This document shows, in pieces, positions 23,748-30,416 of a stretch of 64,000 nucleotides of DNA. Made by a program: the position numbers and the translations under genes. Numbering within the stretch: position 1 is the stretch's first letter; each line of letters starts with the position of its first letter. This DNA is from Candidatus Didemnitutus sp. GTDB lineage: Bacteria; Verrucomicrobiota; Verrucomicrobiia; Opitutales; Opitutaceae. The notes beneath the pieces are model-generated. The model worked only from the letters and a program-made list of their open reading frames with translations, ran no database searches and was not told the DNA's origin. Location of the stretch: the NCBI GenBank assembly GCA_019634575.1, contig JAHCAY010000001.1:1984001-2048000 (forward strand), in the 5' to 3' direction.

Positions 23748-24461
23748 TTAGTTTTTCGCGGCGCGGCCGTGCGTCTTCGCGCAAAGCGTGGCCAGGTGTT
23801 CGGCGGCGTCTTCGGCGAGCGCCTTGAGCTGCAGGTGCTGCTGCTTCGAGAAGCTCATCCAGTTCGCCTTGTCGGCGGTCGCCTTGCGCGCGCTCTCGAA
23901 GAGGCCGGCGATCTCGTTGAATTTCTCCTGCACGGTCTGTGCATCCGCGCTGCCGTCGTCGTCCTGGTCGCCGGCATCATCGCCGCGCGAGCTAGTGCGC
24001 TTGCCGTGCTTCGCGTCGTCGCGGATGCCGTGCTCCTCGAGCAGCTCCTGCAGCGTCTTCTCGCCGACAAACTTGACGGCCTTGTCCATCAGCTTCTTCT
24101 CGGCCGAGCCCGGCTTCTCGAGTGCCAGCTCGATCTGGTCGCCGGGCAACGCGAGGAGATCGGGCCGCTGCACCTTCGTGCGCTCGACGAACACGAGCGC
24201 GAGGCGCATGTAGCGGTTCGCGGTGTTCTTGCCGCCGTCGAAGTTCTTTTTCAGCCAGGGCATCCACTCGCCGTGCGTGCTCGCGGCCTTGATGCGATGC
24301 AGCGTGAGGCCGACGAGGAGCGCGCGGATCGCGGCGCTGGTGTGAAGCTGCCGGATCACCGCGAGCTGCTGCACGGCGATCGCCTGCAGTTTTGAAATTT
24401 CCCCGCGCGGGGAAATTTGGCGGTCCTGGACGAGAGCGAGAGCTGAGGAGGGATTCGGCAT
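23748..24461 (-). CDS. DUF3102-like phage protein
   Basis: 237 residues. THGEWMPWLKKNFDGGKNTA followed by NRYMRLALV (about 60-90) matches the DUF3102 pattern (HGEFxPWLexNF...TAxRYMxlA) found in phage and ICE proteins, probably DNA-associated. An acidic low-complexity linker (near 155-175, DDAGDQDDDGSAD) leads to a helical C-terminus. It sits 12 bp upstream of the transposase gene. Confidence 0.75.
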   Translation of the reverse strand: MPNPSSALALVQDRQISPRGEISKLQAIAVQQLAVIRQLHTSAAIRALLVGLTLHRIKAASTHGEWMPWLKKNFDGGKNTANRYMRLALVFVERTKVQRPDLLALPGDQIELALEKPGSAEKKLMDKAVKFVGEKTLQELLEEHGIRDDAKHGKRTSSRGDDAGDQDDDGSADAQTVQEKFNEIAGLFESARKATADKANWMSFSKQQHLQLKALAEDAAEHLATLCAKTHGRAAKN

Positions 24462-24463
24462 GA

Positions 24464-24862
24464 TCAGACGAGAGTGTCCGGCTGCGCCGCGCCGCGGGTG
24501 ACCTGACTCGCGGTGTGGCCCATTTGCGGCGCAGCCGGTGTGTTGCGTGCCGCCCCGACGTCAGGGGCGGAAAGGGTGTTGAGTTCGTCGCGACGCGCCT
24601 GCGCCTTGCGCACGGCGGCCGTGAACTTCGCTTTGAGCGCATCGCGCTCGGGCGTGTCTTCCTGCGTGGCGTCGATCACGCCGTCTTCGCCGATTAGCTG
24701 GTCGGCGTAGTGCCGCACCAGGGCGAGGTCGTTCTCGAGCAGACAGCGGAGTTGCCGCACGCTCTTGCGCGGCGCGTCGCACTTGAGCACGCCGCCGACG
24801 ATGTCGCCCTCGATCTTCTGGCCGTCCGACGTGATGAACGTGAGTTTGCCGGAGAACTTCAT
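24464..24862 (-). CDS. Hypothetical phage early protein
   Basis: 132 residues. The N-terminal beta-rich segment (MKFSGKLTFITSDGQKIEGD) is followed by an Arg/Glu-rich helix and an Ala/Pro tail. Its start overlaps the stop of the upstream gene. Unknown family. Confidence 0.65.
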   Translation of the reverse strand: MKFSGKLTFITSDGQKIEGDIVGGVLKCDAPRKSVRQLRCLLENDLALVRHYADQLIGEDGVIDATQEDTPERDALKAKFTAAVRKAQARRDELNTLSAPDVGAARNTPAAPQMGHTASQVTRGAAQPDTLV

Positions 24863-25182
24863 GACGCGAGCGCCTCCTTGATTTCGCGCTCAAGCTGCTC
24901 GAGCACGGCGCGCGGAAGATCGCGCAGGAAATCGGCGCGGAACGGTCCCGTCATCCGCGTGAGAACGAACTTGCGGTAAGCCTCGATCGGGAACTTCACG
25001 AAACGGCGAGACGAGTCCTTGCCCGCGAGATCGAGCCCCGGAAACTCGCACTCTTCGGCGAGGTCCATGATGTGCTTCTCGGTGCAGCCCAGCTTCGTCG
25101 CGATCTCCGCGGCGGTCAGCGTCGTGCGGCCTGGGAAGTCCAGAGACGCAAACGGAAACGCGAGCTGTTGGGGCGCGGCCAT
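24859..25182 (-). CDS. Small DNA-binding (excisionase/MerR-like) protein
   Basis: 107 residues. RTTLTAAEIATKLGCTEKHI followed by MDLAEECEFPGLDLAGKDSS is a winged-helix opening of excisionase/helix-turn-helix_17 type, with an arginine pair after the wing. It may regulate early transcription or bind prophage ends. It begins two bases after the stop of the minus-strand frame at 25185-25631. Confidence 0.65.
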   Translation of the reverse strand: MAAPQQLAFPFASLDFPGRTTLTAAEIATKLGCTEKHIMDLAEECEFPGLDLAGKDSSRRFVKFPIEAYRKFVLTRMTGPFRADFLRDLPRAVLEQLEREIKEALAS

Positions 25183-25184
25183 CG

Positions 25185-25631
25185 TCAGACTTGCTCCTCC
25201 GGCGCGCGCCGCGCAGTTTGGCCGACGCCCCAGCATCCCCAAATGACGAAGATCATCGAAGCGATCGTTCCCCAACTTGGCTCGTGGCTGCTCGGCATCG
25301 CGGCAGTCATCGCGGCATTCGCGCAACTCACGAAGGCAAGACGCGCGACCTCGAAAGCAGAACCGGCGGCGGCAAGGACGAGCGCCCAAAACGCCAACGA
25401 AGATTCGGCCGCACCAGCGGCGGTATCGCGCCAGACGGTGCGCAGCCCGTGGCGGAAATTCTCCACGTGGTTGGCGCTTTTCGATGCGCTCACGATCGTG
25501 CTCGGATTCGCGCTGCTGTTCTTGGCAAAGGGATCGAAGGCGCCGGTCACCGAGGGTGCGCTCGCCTTGTATTCGCTGATCGTGATCCTCTGCATCGGCG
25601 CAGTGGCCCGCTCGGGGAGATAATCGCTCAT
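25185..25631 (-). CDS. Possible membrane protein in the early operon (ambiguous strand)
   Basis: 148 residues with two hydrophobic stretches (about 80-112 and 120-138). It fits the operon exactly: ATGA overlap with the gene before and 2 bp to the gene after. An equally open frame on the other strand gives a more convincing membrane protein (see 25243-25623), and the two frames share third codon positions, so base composition cannot decide. Confidence 0.45.
   Translation of the reverse strand: MSDYLPERATAPMQRITISEYKASAPSVTGAFDPFAKNSSANPSTIVSASKSANHVENFRHGLRTVWRDTAAGAAESSLAFWALVLAAAGSAFEVARLAFVSCANAAMTAAMPSSHEPSWGTIASMIFVIWGCWGVGQTARRAPEEQV
25243..25623 (+). CDS. Alternative antisense membrane protein
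   Basis: 126 residues (MTKIIEAIVPQLGSWLLGIA). Three good membrane helices lie at about 10-28, 75-97 and 105-121, joined by an Ala/Ser/Thr-rich charged linker. As a protein it looks more natural than the opposite-strand frame and could be a superinfection-exclusion type product. There is no visible ribosome-binding site and it runs against the early operon. Confidence 0.4.
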   Translation: MTKIIEAIVPQLGSWLLGIAAVIAAFAQLTKARRATSKAEPAAARTSAQNANEDSAAPAAVSRQTVRSPWRKFSTWLALFDALTIVLGFALLFLAKGSKAPVTEGALALYSLIVILCIGAVARSGR

Positions 25632-25852
25632 GACGCACCTCCGCGGCGGCGCTGCTTGATTCGCAGCATCAGCTTGCGTTGCTTGCGCTCAGTGCGTTCC
25701 AGCTCCGATGCGATTTGGAGGAGCGTCCGGCGGTCGGCATCGTCAGGAACGATGGCTGCGGCCGCGCGCGTGATCTCGATGCGCCGTGCCACGGTCTGAG
25801 CGGGCAGGTTCTCGAGAACGAAGGCGGTAATGATCGAAGAAGCGTCAGGCAT
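25628..25852 (-). CDS. Hypothetical small helical protein
   Basis: 74 residues (MPDASSIITAFVLENLPAQT), helical, with a strongly basic end (RKQRKLMLRIKQRRRGGAS). It is the second gene of the early operon and overlaps the Cro/Ner-like gene by 8 bases. Function unknown. Confidence 0.6.
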   Translation of the reverse strand: MPDASSIITAFVLENLPAQTVARRIEITRAAAAIVPDDADRRTLLQIASELERTERKQRKLMLRIKQRRRGGAS

Positions 25853-26057
25853 GGCGAACCCTCCGCGCCAGTTGCTCGATCTCACGCAGTGCCGACTGCA
25901 CTTTCGGGTCGCGTCCGGGGCGCGCTCCGGTGAGCGCGGCGTAAACCGTTTTCTCGTTCGCGCCGTGGCGCGCAGCGATCTGACGGACGCTGATTTTCCG
26001 GAGTAGGGAGTGCGCCTTACGGGCGGCCTGAGAGATATTGGTTGTTGACCGAGACAC
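25845..26057 (-). CDS. Cro/Ner-like DNA-binding protein, first early gene
   Basis: 70 residues from GTG 26057. The core LLRKISVRQIAARHGANEKT followed by VYAALTGAR reads as a helix-turn-helix (Q-I-A-x-x-x-G turn). It is divergent from the repressor gene, with the operator region between them: the position of Ner in Mu and Cro in lambdoid phages. It probably represses the repressor promoter or tunes early transcription. Confidence 0.75.
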   Translation of the reverse strand: MSRSTTNISQAARKAHSLLRKISVRQIAARHGANEKTVYAALTGARPGRDPKVQSALREIEQLARRVRHA

Positions 26058-26071
26058 GGGCTGTGTTGTGT

Positions 26072-26105
26072 TTTCTGTAGAAATCTTTCTACAAAACTAC
26101 AGAAA
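26072..26105. promoter_or_regulatory. Phage operator/divergent promoter region with nested palindromes
   Basis: TTTCTGTAG (26072-26080) pairs with CTACAGAAA (26097-26105), a perfect 9-bp inverted repeat. Inside it GTAGAAA (26077-26083) pairs with TTTCTAC (26086-26092), a second perfect palindrome with a 2-base centre. It lies between the divergent Cro/Ner-like and repressor genes and is AT-rich in a GC-rich setting. A -35-like TTGACC at 26045-26050 precedes it on the plus strand. It is the expected operator for repressor and Cro/Ner-like protein. Confidence 0.75.
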
Positions 26106-26106
26106 C

Positions 26107-26769
26107 GTGCAAGACGAAAATGCAGAATTATTGAGAGACTTTGCGTGGCGGCTTAATGCCCGAACCGAACGCAAGGGCCTTTCTCAATCCGAGATCGCCG
26201 AAAAACTAGGGGTAAGCGTCACGCGCGTTAACCACTGGTTCAGAGGCAGAAACTTTCCCAAAGCGGCCGAGCGCCTCCGGTTGGCCGACCTCCTCGAAGT
26301 GAATCTTGAATGGCTACTTCGAGGCGAAGGAGACATCGAGAAAACTGCAGGCGGCGTTGTGGAAGAATCTCAAGCAGGCTACGCGGTCCGCGAGATTCCC
26401 GTGATCTCGTGGAGCCACGCGGGCGCAGCCGCCACCTACGATGAGATGCCGAAGCACTGGCAGGGCAAAGTCGCTACCACGAGCCGCGATCGAAAAGCGT
26501 TCGCCGTGACGATCGAGGGGGACTGCATGGAGCCGAAGTTCTTCGCGGGCGATCGCGTGGTGCTCGAGCCGAGCGGCGAGCTGCGCAACGGCAAGCCCGT
26601 CGTCGCGAAGCTCGCCGACGATGCGGTTCAACTTCGCGTCTACACCAAGATGCCATCCGGCGCGATCCGCCTGGCGAGCCTCAAGCCGGACATTTACCCC
26701 ACTCTCGAATACAGCCCAACTGCGTTCCATTGGATTTATCCGGTGCGCGAGCTGGTGCGCAGCGTCTGA
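26107..26769 (+). CDS. Phage repressor, HTH plus S24-like domain with altered catalytic dyad
   Basis: 220 residues from GTG 26107, placed immediately after the operator. An XRE helix-turn-helix spans about 14-70 (GLSQSEIAEKLGVSVTRVNH). A LexA/CI-type C-terminal domain spans about 95-215 (IPVISWSHAGAA...EGDCMEPKFFAGDRVVLEP). The position of the usual nucleophilic Ser (GDSM) is Cys140 and the usual Lys position (VKRL-like) reads VQLRVY with Arg177. It would keep the prophage dormant by binding 26072-26105. Loss of the Ser/Lys pair suggests it may not self-cleave in the SOS response. Confidence 0.88.
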   Translation: MQDENAELLRDFAWRLNARTERKGLSQSEIAEKLGVSVTRVNHWFRGRNFPKAAERLRLADLLEVNLEWLLRGEGDIEKTAGGVVEESQAGYAVREIPVISWSHAGAAATYDEMPKHWQGKVATTSRDRKAFAVTIEGDCMEPKFFAGDRVVLEPSGELRNGKPVVAKLADDAVQLRVYTKMPSGAIRLASLKPDIYPTLEYSPTAFHWIYPVRELVRSV

Positions 26770-26790
26770 TCTTTCACGGCACCAATCAAA

Positions 26791-27219
26791 ATGAAGAAGC
26801 TAACCCTCATCTCCTTCGCGCTGGCTGTGCTGGCGCTCGCTGGCTGCAGTTCAGTCCCGCAGTTGGAATCTCAAATCCTTCCCGCAACTGTTCCGGAGGT
26901 GAAGGCGAAGATCAAAGAAGCGGTCGCGAAGAATTCGATCACTCGACCGACGATTGTGCAGGACACGAACGAGCGCTTGCACTTTCGGTGGGAGGTGATG
27001 CTCGAGGGAGAGAAGGCGCAGATCGATCTGGCTTACATGTTCGCTGCGGCTGAGAACGGCACGCGCGTCTCGCTGCTCGAGAACCATGCCTCAACGCAAA
27101 TGAACTCCGAGGGAAAACTTGTGACGAGTGACACCACCACAGAGGTCACCGCGTTCGGCCCGAATCTTCGCGAGATGCGCGCTTGGTTCTTCGATCGCGC
27201 TACGGCGCAGCGACAGTAA
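26791..27219 (+). CDS. Lipoprotein, likely lysogenic-conversion gene
   Basis: 142 residues. Signal peptide with lipobox LAGC (Cys at 19), then a mixed alpha/beta domain without recognised family. It lies directly behind the repressor in the same direction and before a strong terminator, so it should be expressed from the prophage in the lysogen. It may be a surface-altering or exclusion lipoprotein; this is inference. Confidence 0.75.
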   Translation: MKKLTLISFALAVLALAGCSSVPQLESQILPATVPEVKAKIKEAVAKNSITRPTIVQDTNERLHFRWEVMLEGEKAQIDLAYMFAAAENGTRVSLLENHASTQMNSEGKLVTSDTTTEVTAFGPNLREMRAWFFDRATAQRQ

Positions 27220-27255
27220 GCGCACAAAAAAAGTCCAATAGAGCGAACGGAGCGA

Positions 27256-27279
27256 ACCGGGCATTGGCCCGGTTTTTTG
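27256..27279 (+). terminator. Rho-independent terminator after the repressor-lipoprotein unit
   Basis: Stem ACCGGGC (27256-27262) pairs with GCCCGGT (27267-27273) around an ATTG loop, followed by a run of six T. It separates the lysogeny transcript from the downstream late region. Confidence 0.85.
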
Positions 27280-27302
27280 TTTCCCGCTAAAGTCGCGGCG
27301 CA

Positions 27303-27800
27303 TTGAGCGCCTCGACTCCAGAGACTATCTCAAATTCGCCCGCCGCCGTCAATTCCGGCGCAGCGTGCGGACCGATCCGCGTCACCGCCGCGAGCACGAC
27401 GCGGCGAGGCAACGGCGACGTCGTGCTCTTCGTGCGCACCGAGGCCGGCCCTGGTGTGCTGCTCTTCTCGCCGTCGTTGGCGAAGCAGCTCTTCGTCGTC
27501 ACGAATCCGCAGGTCCCCGACGCGCGTCCGACTCCGGTCGCCGTGTCGACGCCGGCAGTCGTTGCGTCGGTCGCAGCTCCTGTCGCCCCGCCGCCACCCG
27601 CGCCGCAGAAACTGAAGGCGCCACGCGTCATGCGTCCGCTCGAGGAGCGGCGCGCGCTCTACGCAAAGCTCTGCGCGGAGATCGCCACTTTCCACGGTGC
27701 GCACGGCGCCGTCAGCCGCGTGCTGCGCCGCCACAACATCACCACGGCCGCCTTCTACAGCTGGCGCTCCGAGTTCGGTGCGCCGCCGCTTTCCTCATGA
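27303..27800 (+). CDS. Hypothetical phage protein with a possible HTH at the C-terminus
   Basis: 165 residues if TTG 27303 is the start; the start is uncertain. Ala/Pro/Val-rich linker near 90-120, then a basic C-terminal domain (FHGAHGAVSRVLRRHNITTA followed by AFYSWRSEFG) that reads like a helix-turn-helix. It is the first gene after the terminator, where Mu-like phages carry late regulators; that role is a guess. Confidence 0.55.
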   Translation: MSASTPETISNSPAAVNSGAACGPIRVTAASTTRRGNGDVVLFVRTEAGPGVLLFSPSLAKQLFVVTNPQVPDARPTPVAVSTPAVVASVAAPVAPPPPAPQKLKAPRVMRPLEERRALYAKLCAEIATFHGAHGAVSRVLRRHNITTAAFYSWRSEFGAPPLSS

Positions 27801-28225
27801 AAACCAAACTCCCCATCATCGCCGCGCTCGTTTGCGCGTTCGCGTTTGCTCTCGTCTTCTTCGCTCCGTCCGCCGTCGCGCAGACCTCGAGCGACTCGTC
27901 CGGCTCGGTCGCCTCGGCGCTCGTGCAACCCGACACCGCCGCCGCGATCGCTGCGCCGTTCATCGTGACGTTCGCGGCGAAATATCCGTGGGTGCTCACG
28001 CTCCTCGCGGTGATGGGCGGCCTGCGCTTCTTCTTCAAGCCGGTCGTCTCCCTGGTCGAGGCCTACGTCCGCTCGACGCCGCAGAAAACCGACGACGAGT
28101 ATTTCGACAAGGTCGAGCATTCGGCCGCGTTTAAGATCATCGCCTGGGCGCTCGACTTCTTCGCCTCGGTGAAGGTCGGCCCGCAGTTCACTGCGCAGCC
28201 GAAGAAAACGGAGAGCACGACCTGA
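27797..28225 (+). CDS. Small membrane protein, holin-like candidate
   Basis: 142 residues. N-terminal signal or anchor (LPIIAALVCAFAFALVFFAP), a second hydrophobic segment near 65-85 (YPWVLTLLAVMGGLRFFFKP), and a charged C-terminus. It overlaps the previous gene by four bases and the next by one. A holin or membrane partner of the lysis system is plausible but unproven. Confidence 0.6.
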   Translation: MKTKLPIIAALVCAFAFALVFFAPSAVAQTSSDSSGSVASALVQPDTAAAIAAPFIVTFAAKYPWVLTLLAVMGGLRFFFKPVVSLVEAYVRSTPQKTDDEYFDKVEHSAAFKIIAWALDFFASVKVGPQFTAQPKKTESTT

Positions 28226-28422
28226 TGCTCTCGACGATCCTCGGCATCATCCTTGCGCTGCTGCGCGCGTCGCCCGCTGTGCTGGCGGCCGTGCAGGAGC
28301 GGCAGCGCCGCGAGCGCGACGCGAATGCGGCCGCACGTCTCCAGGCGAAGGACGATGCCGTCGATCGCGCGATCCGCGAAGCGCAGGAAAATCACGACGC
28401 CTCCGACGCCCCGAAGTCATGA
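28225..28422 (+). CDS. Small membrane-anchored protein
   Basis: 65 residues: a hydrophobic N-terminus (MLSTILGIILALLRASPAVL) then a charged helix. Start overlaps the previous stop. Unknown function, part of a chain of coupled small genes. Confidence 0.6.
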   Translation: MLSTILGIILALLRASPAVLAAVQERQRRERDANAAARLQAKDDAVDRAIREAQENHDASDAPKS

Positions 28423-28598
28423 GCGACGCCAAACAATACCGGCCGCTCGCCCTCGGCGATATTCGCCAGGCGGGCGACGAGTCCAAGCTGAAGCGCAACA
28501 AGCGCTGGCGTCCCATCATGCCGGCGAACGTTGGGCGTCCGATCACGCTCCGCCACATCAAGGACGGCTTCGAGTTCCGCCGCCCCGTCACGTCATGA
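28419..28598 (+). CDS. Hypothetical 59-residue protein
   Basis: MSDAKQYRPLALGDIRQAGD to RPVTS; soluble and basic, ending with ITLRHIKDGFEFRRP. It overlaps its upstream and downstream neighbours by four bases each, which supports real translation. No family recognised. Confidence 0.6.
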   Translation: MSDAKQYRPLALGDIRQAGDESKLKRNKRWRPIMPANVGRPITLRHIKDGFEFRRPVTS

Positions 28599-28786
28599 AG
28601 CGCGCGTGCATCATCATTGCCTGCGCGTTGCTCGCCGGCTGCGCGAGCGCGCCGGTGCAACTCAACAACTCCGACCGCCTGATCCAACACCCGCAGTTCA
28701 AGAAGGCCGCGCAAGCCGCTCCCGAGTTCGTGAGCGAGGCGCTGAAGACAATCAACCGCCTCGAACACGAAATCGAAAGCCGATGA
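28595..28786 (+). CDS. Small lipoprotein, spanin-like
   Basis: 63 residues with lipobox LLAGC (Cys near 16), then a short soluble helical domain. Overlaps neighbours at both ends. It could be a lysogenic lipoprotein or an outer-membrane spanin. Confidence 0.6.
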   Translation: MKRACIIIACALLAGCASAPVQLNNSDRLIQHPQFKKAAQAAPEFVSEALKTINRLEHEIESR

Positions 28787-29163
28787 CACTCCTCGCCGAA
28801 ATCCAGAACACCACGCCGCCGCCTGATTTCTCGGGCTGGATCGCCAACGCCTTCTACGTCGTCGGCCTGATCACCGCCGTCGTGATGCTGTATCGCCAAA
28901 TCTTCCCCGCGAAGATTTCGCCGCAGCCGCTCGAGGTGCGCGAAAATCACGCGACCGCGTCACGCAAGGAGATCGACGAGCTGCACGGCCGCATCAAGCG
29001 CGAGCGCCTCGAAGTCGATGCGGCGATCCGCGAACTGAAAGAGGCCGATATCCGCATCACCTTGAAGCTCGAGACGGAGATCAAGGACATGAACGACCGC
29101 ATCGACGCGGTCCCTGAGCGCACCATCGAGCTGCTGCGCGCCACGAAAGGGCTGATCGGGTGA
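28783..29163 (+). CDS. Membrane-anchored coiled-coil protein, Mu gp24/DUF2730-like
   Basis: 126 residues. One transmembrane helix (WIANAFYVVGLITAVVMLYR, about 20-40), then a long charged coiled coil (about 55-120). The arrangement and position just ahead of the terminase genes recall DUF2730 proteins of Mu-like phages; an inner-membrane spanin is the alternative. Confidence 0.6.
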   Translation: MTLLAEIQNTTPPPDFSGWIANAFYVVGLITAVVMLYRQIFPAKISPQPLEVRENHATASRKEIDELHGRIKRERLEVDAAIRELKEADIRITLKLETEIKDMNDRIDAVPERTIELLRATKGLIG

Positions 29164-29408
29164 GCAAGCTCCACATCGATATTCTCCTCGCGCTCCGCGC
29201 GTCCGGCGTTTTCGGCGTCGCCGCCGAGGATCTGTTGACCGACATGCGCCGCGGTCGCCATCGCGACCTCACGCTGCCCGATCTCGAGCGCGCGCTGCGC
29301 GATCTCGCCGACAAGAATTTTGCTGCGCCGTTCACTTCGGCGCTCTGCAACAAGCGCTGGGCGATCGCCGCGATCGGCGAGCGCGCGCTGCAACAGGAGG
29401 GCTTGTGA
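29160..29408 (+). CDS. Hypothetical Mu-like late-region protein (winged-helix-like)
   Basis: 82 residues from GTG 29160. ILLALRASGVFGVAAEDLLT followed by DLERALRDLADKNF reads as a small winged helix like those between the DUF2730 and DUF3486 genes of Mu-type phages. Coupled by overlap to both neighbours. Confidence 0.6.
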   Translation: MSKLHIDILLALRASGVFGVAAEDLLTDMRRGRHRDLTLPDLERALRDLADKNFAAPFTSALCNKRWAIAAIGERALQQEGL

Positions 29409-29875
29409 GCTTCGTGCTTCCGCCCTGGTTGACCGCGTCGCAGCCGGCAGGCTTCCGCCTAGTGTGGCTCGCGCTGTGGGCGCTTTTGTATTTCGCGGTC
29501 GTGACCTCCGCGAAAGCCCTGGCCCCGGACGTGCAGCCACACTGCATGGACGGTGCAGCTCGGTGCCGTTGTGTCTCCGAGAATAAGAAGGCCAGCACTT
29601 TCTCCCAGCTCAATGGGAGTTTTGGGGTAACTACAGCAGCCGGCGCCGTTAGGGGTAGCGGCGCCGGCAACCATCTTCCCTCGTGGGCCGATCTCCTCAG
29701 TGGCCCGACGTGCAACGGCGTAGCCTGCGAGGTCCAGGCATGCGCCGGCCTCACCGCGCAGGCGGCGCGCGGCATTTTGGATACAACCCATGAACACGGG
29801 CGGCCCGGAGTGACGTCACCCGCCGCAGCGATGGCCGTGAGCGCTGCGAACAACAAGGAGCGCGCACGTGCATGA
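29405..29875 (+). CDS. Uncertain reading frame, N-terminal membrane segment
   Basis: The frame is open for 156 residues from GTG 29405. The first ~45 residues include a convincing hydrophobic helix (LVWLALWALLYFAVV). The remainder spans two strong hairpins (29602-29668) and has shadow-like composition, so a real product may be shorter or absent. It overlaps both neighbours. Confidence 0.35.
   Translation: MSFVLPPWLTASQPAGFRLVWLALWALLYFAVVTSAKALAPDVQPHCMDGAARCRCVSENKKASTFSQLNGSFGVTTAAGAVRGSGAGNHLPSWADLLSGPTCNGVACEVQACAGLTAQAARGILDTTHEHGRPGVTSPAAAMAVSAANNKERARA
29602..29623 (+). terminator. Terminator-like hairpin before the late operon
   Basis: CTCCCA (29602-29607) pairs with TGGGAG (29614-29619), loop GCTCAA, followed by TTTT. 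It sits between the small-gene cluster and the terminase genes. Confidence 0.55.
29639..29668. repeat. GC-rich inverted repeat
   Basis: GCCGGCGCCG (29639-29648) and CGGCGCCGGC (29659-29668) form perfect 10-bp arms around TTAGGGGTAG. It is just downstream of the terminator-like hairpin and may be a regulator-binding site for the late promoter. Confidence 0.5.
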
Positions 29876-30414
29876 AGCAGCCCAGCAAGAAGGCGCGCTC
29901 GGACGCCGGCATCAAAGGCAAGCAGCTCACCGACTCGCAGAAGGCGGAGGTCGCGGCGTGGCTGATCGACGAGAATCTCGGCTACAAGGAAGCGCGCGAG
30001 CGCATCGCGGAGCGCTTCGGTGTCTTCGTGAAGTCCGATTCTACGGTCTCGGAATTCTATCACTCGTTTGCGCTGCCGTGGAAGTATGCGCGCTCGAAGG
30101 GCGTGGCGGACGAGTTCGAGAAATTGGCCGAGGGGAAATTCGAGGAGGCTGCGCTGAAGCGCATGAAGCAGCTTTTCTTCGAGACGGCATCGGCGCCAGG
30201 CGCGGACCTGAAATCGCTCAAGACCTTCGCGAAGATTCTCGGCGACTCGCACAAGCTCACGCTGGCGCAGAGCCGTCTCGAGTTGGACAAGCGCAAGGTG
30301 AAGCTCCTCGAGGCGAAGGCCTCGCTGGCCGATCAGGCGACGGCGATCGCGAACGACAAGCAGCTCTCGGAGGAGGAGCAAGGCGCGCGCATGCGTGCGC
30401 TGTTCCGGATGTAA
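29872..30414 (+). CDS. Small terminase-like protein, Mu gp27/DUF3486 family
   Basis: 180 residues. N-terminal helix-turn-helix (KQLTDSQKAEVAAWLIDENL...RIAERFGVFVKSDSTVSEFY), then a long coiled-coil middle and C-terminus with a conserved EEQGARMRALFRM end. It lies immediately before the large terminase, as gp27 does in Mu. It would recognise phage DNA for headful packaging from replicating copies. Confidence 0.82.
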   Translation: MKQPSKKARSDAGIKGKQLTDSQKAEVAAWLIDENLGYKEARERIAERFGVFVKSDSTVSEFYHSFALPWKYARSKGVADEFEKLAEGKFEEAALKRMKQLFFETASAPGADLKSLKTFAKILGDSHKLTLAQSRLELDKRKVKLLEAKASLADQATAIANDKQLSEEEQGARMRALFRM

Positions 30415-30416
30415 GC

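Noticed and set aside
21573..24395. A 940-codon open frame on the plus strand
   Set aside because: It is the antisense of the MuA-type and DUF3102-like genes. Its Arg/Ala/Leu/Glu-skewed composition has no motifs, and the opposite strand encodes recognisable proteins throughout.
27303..27800. Transposase remnant because of the C-terminal helix-turn-helix-like segment
   Set aside because: No catalytic domain, no terminal repeats, and the gene is coupled to the following phage gene.
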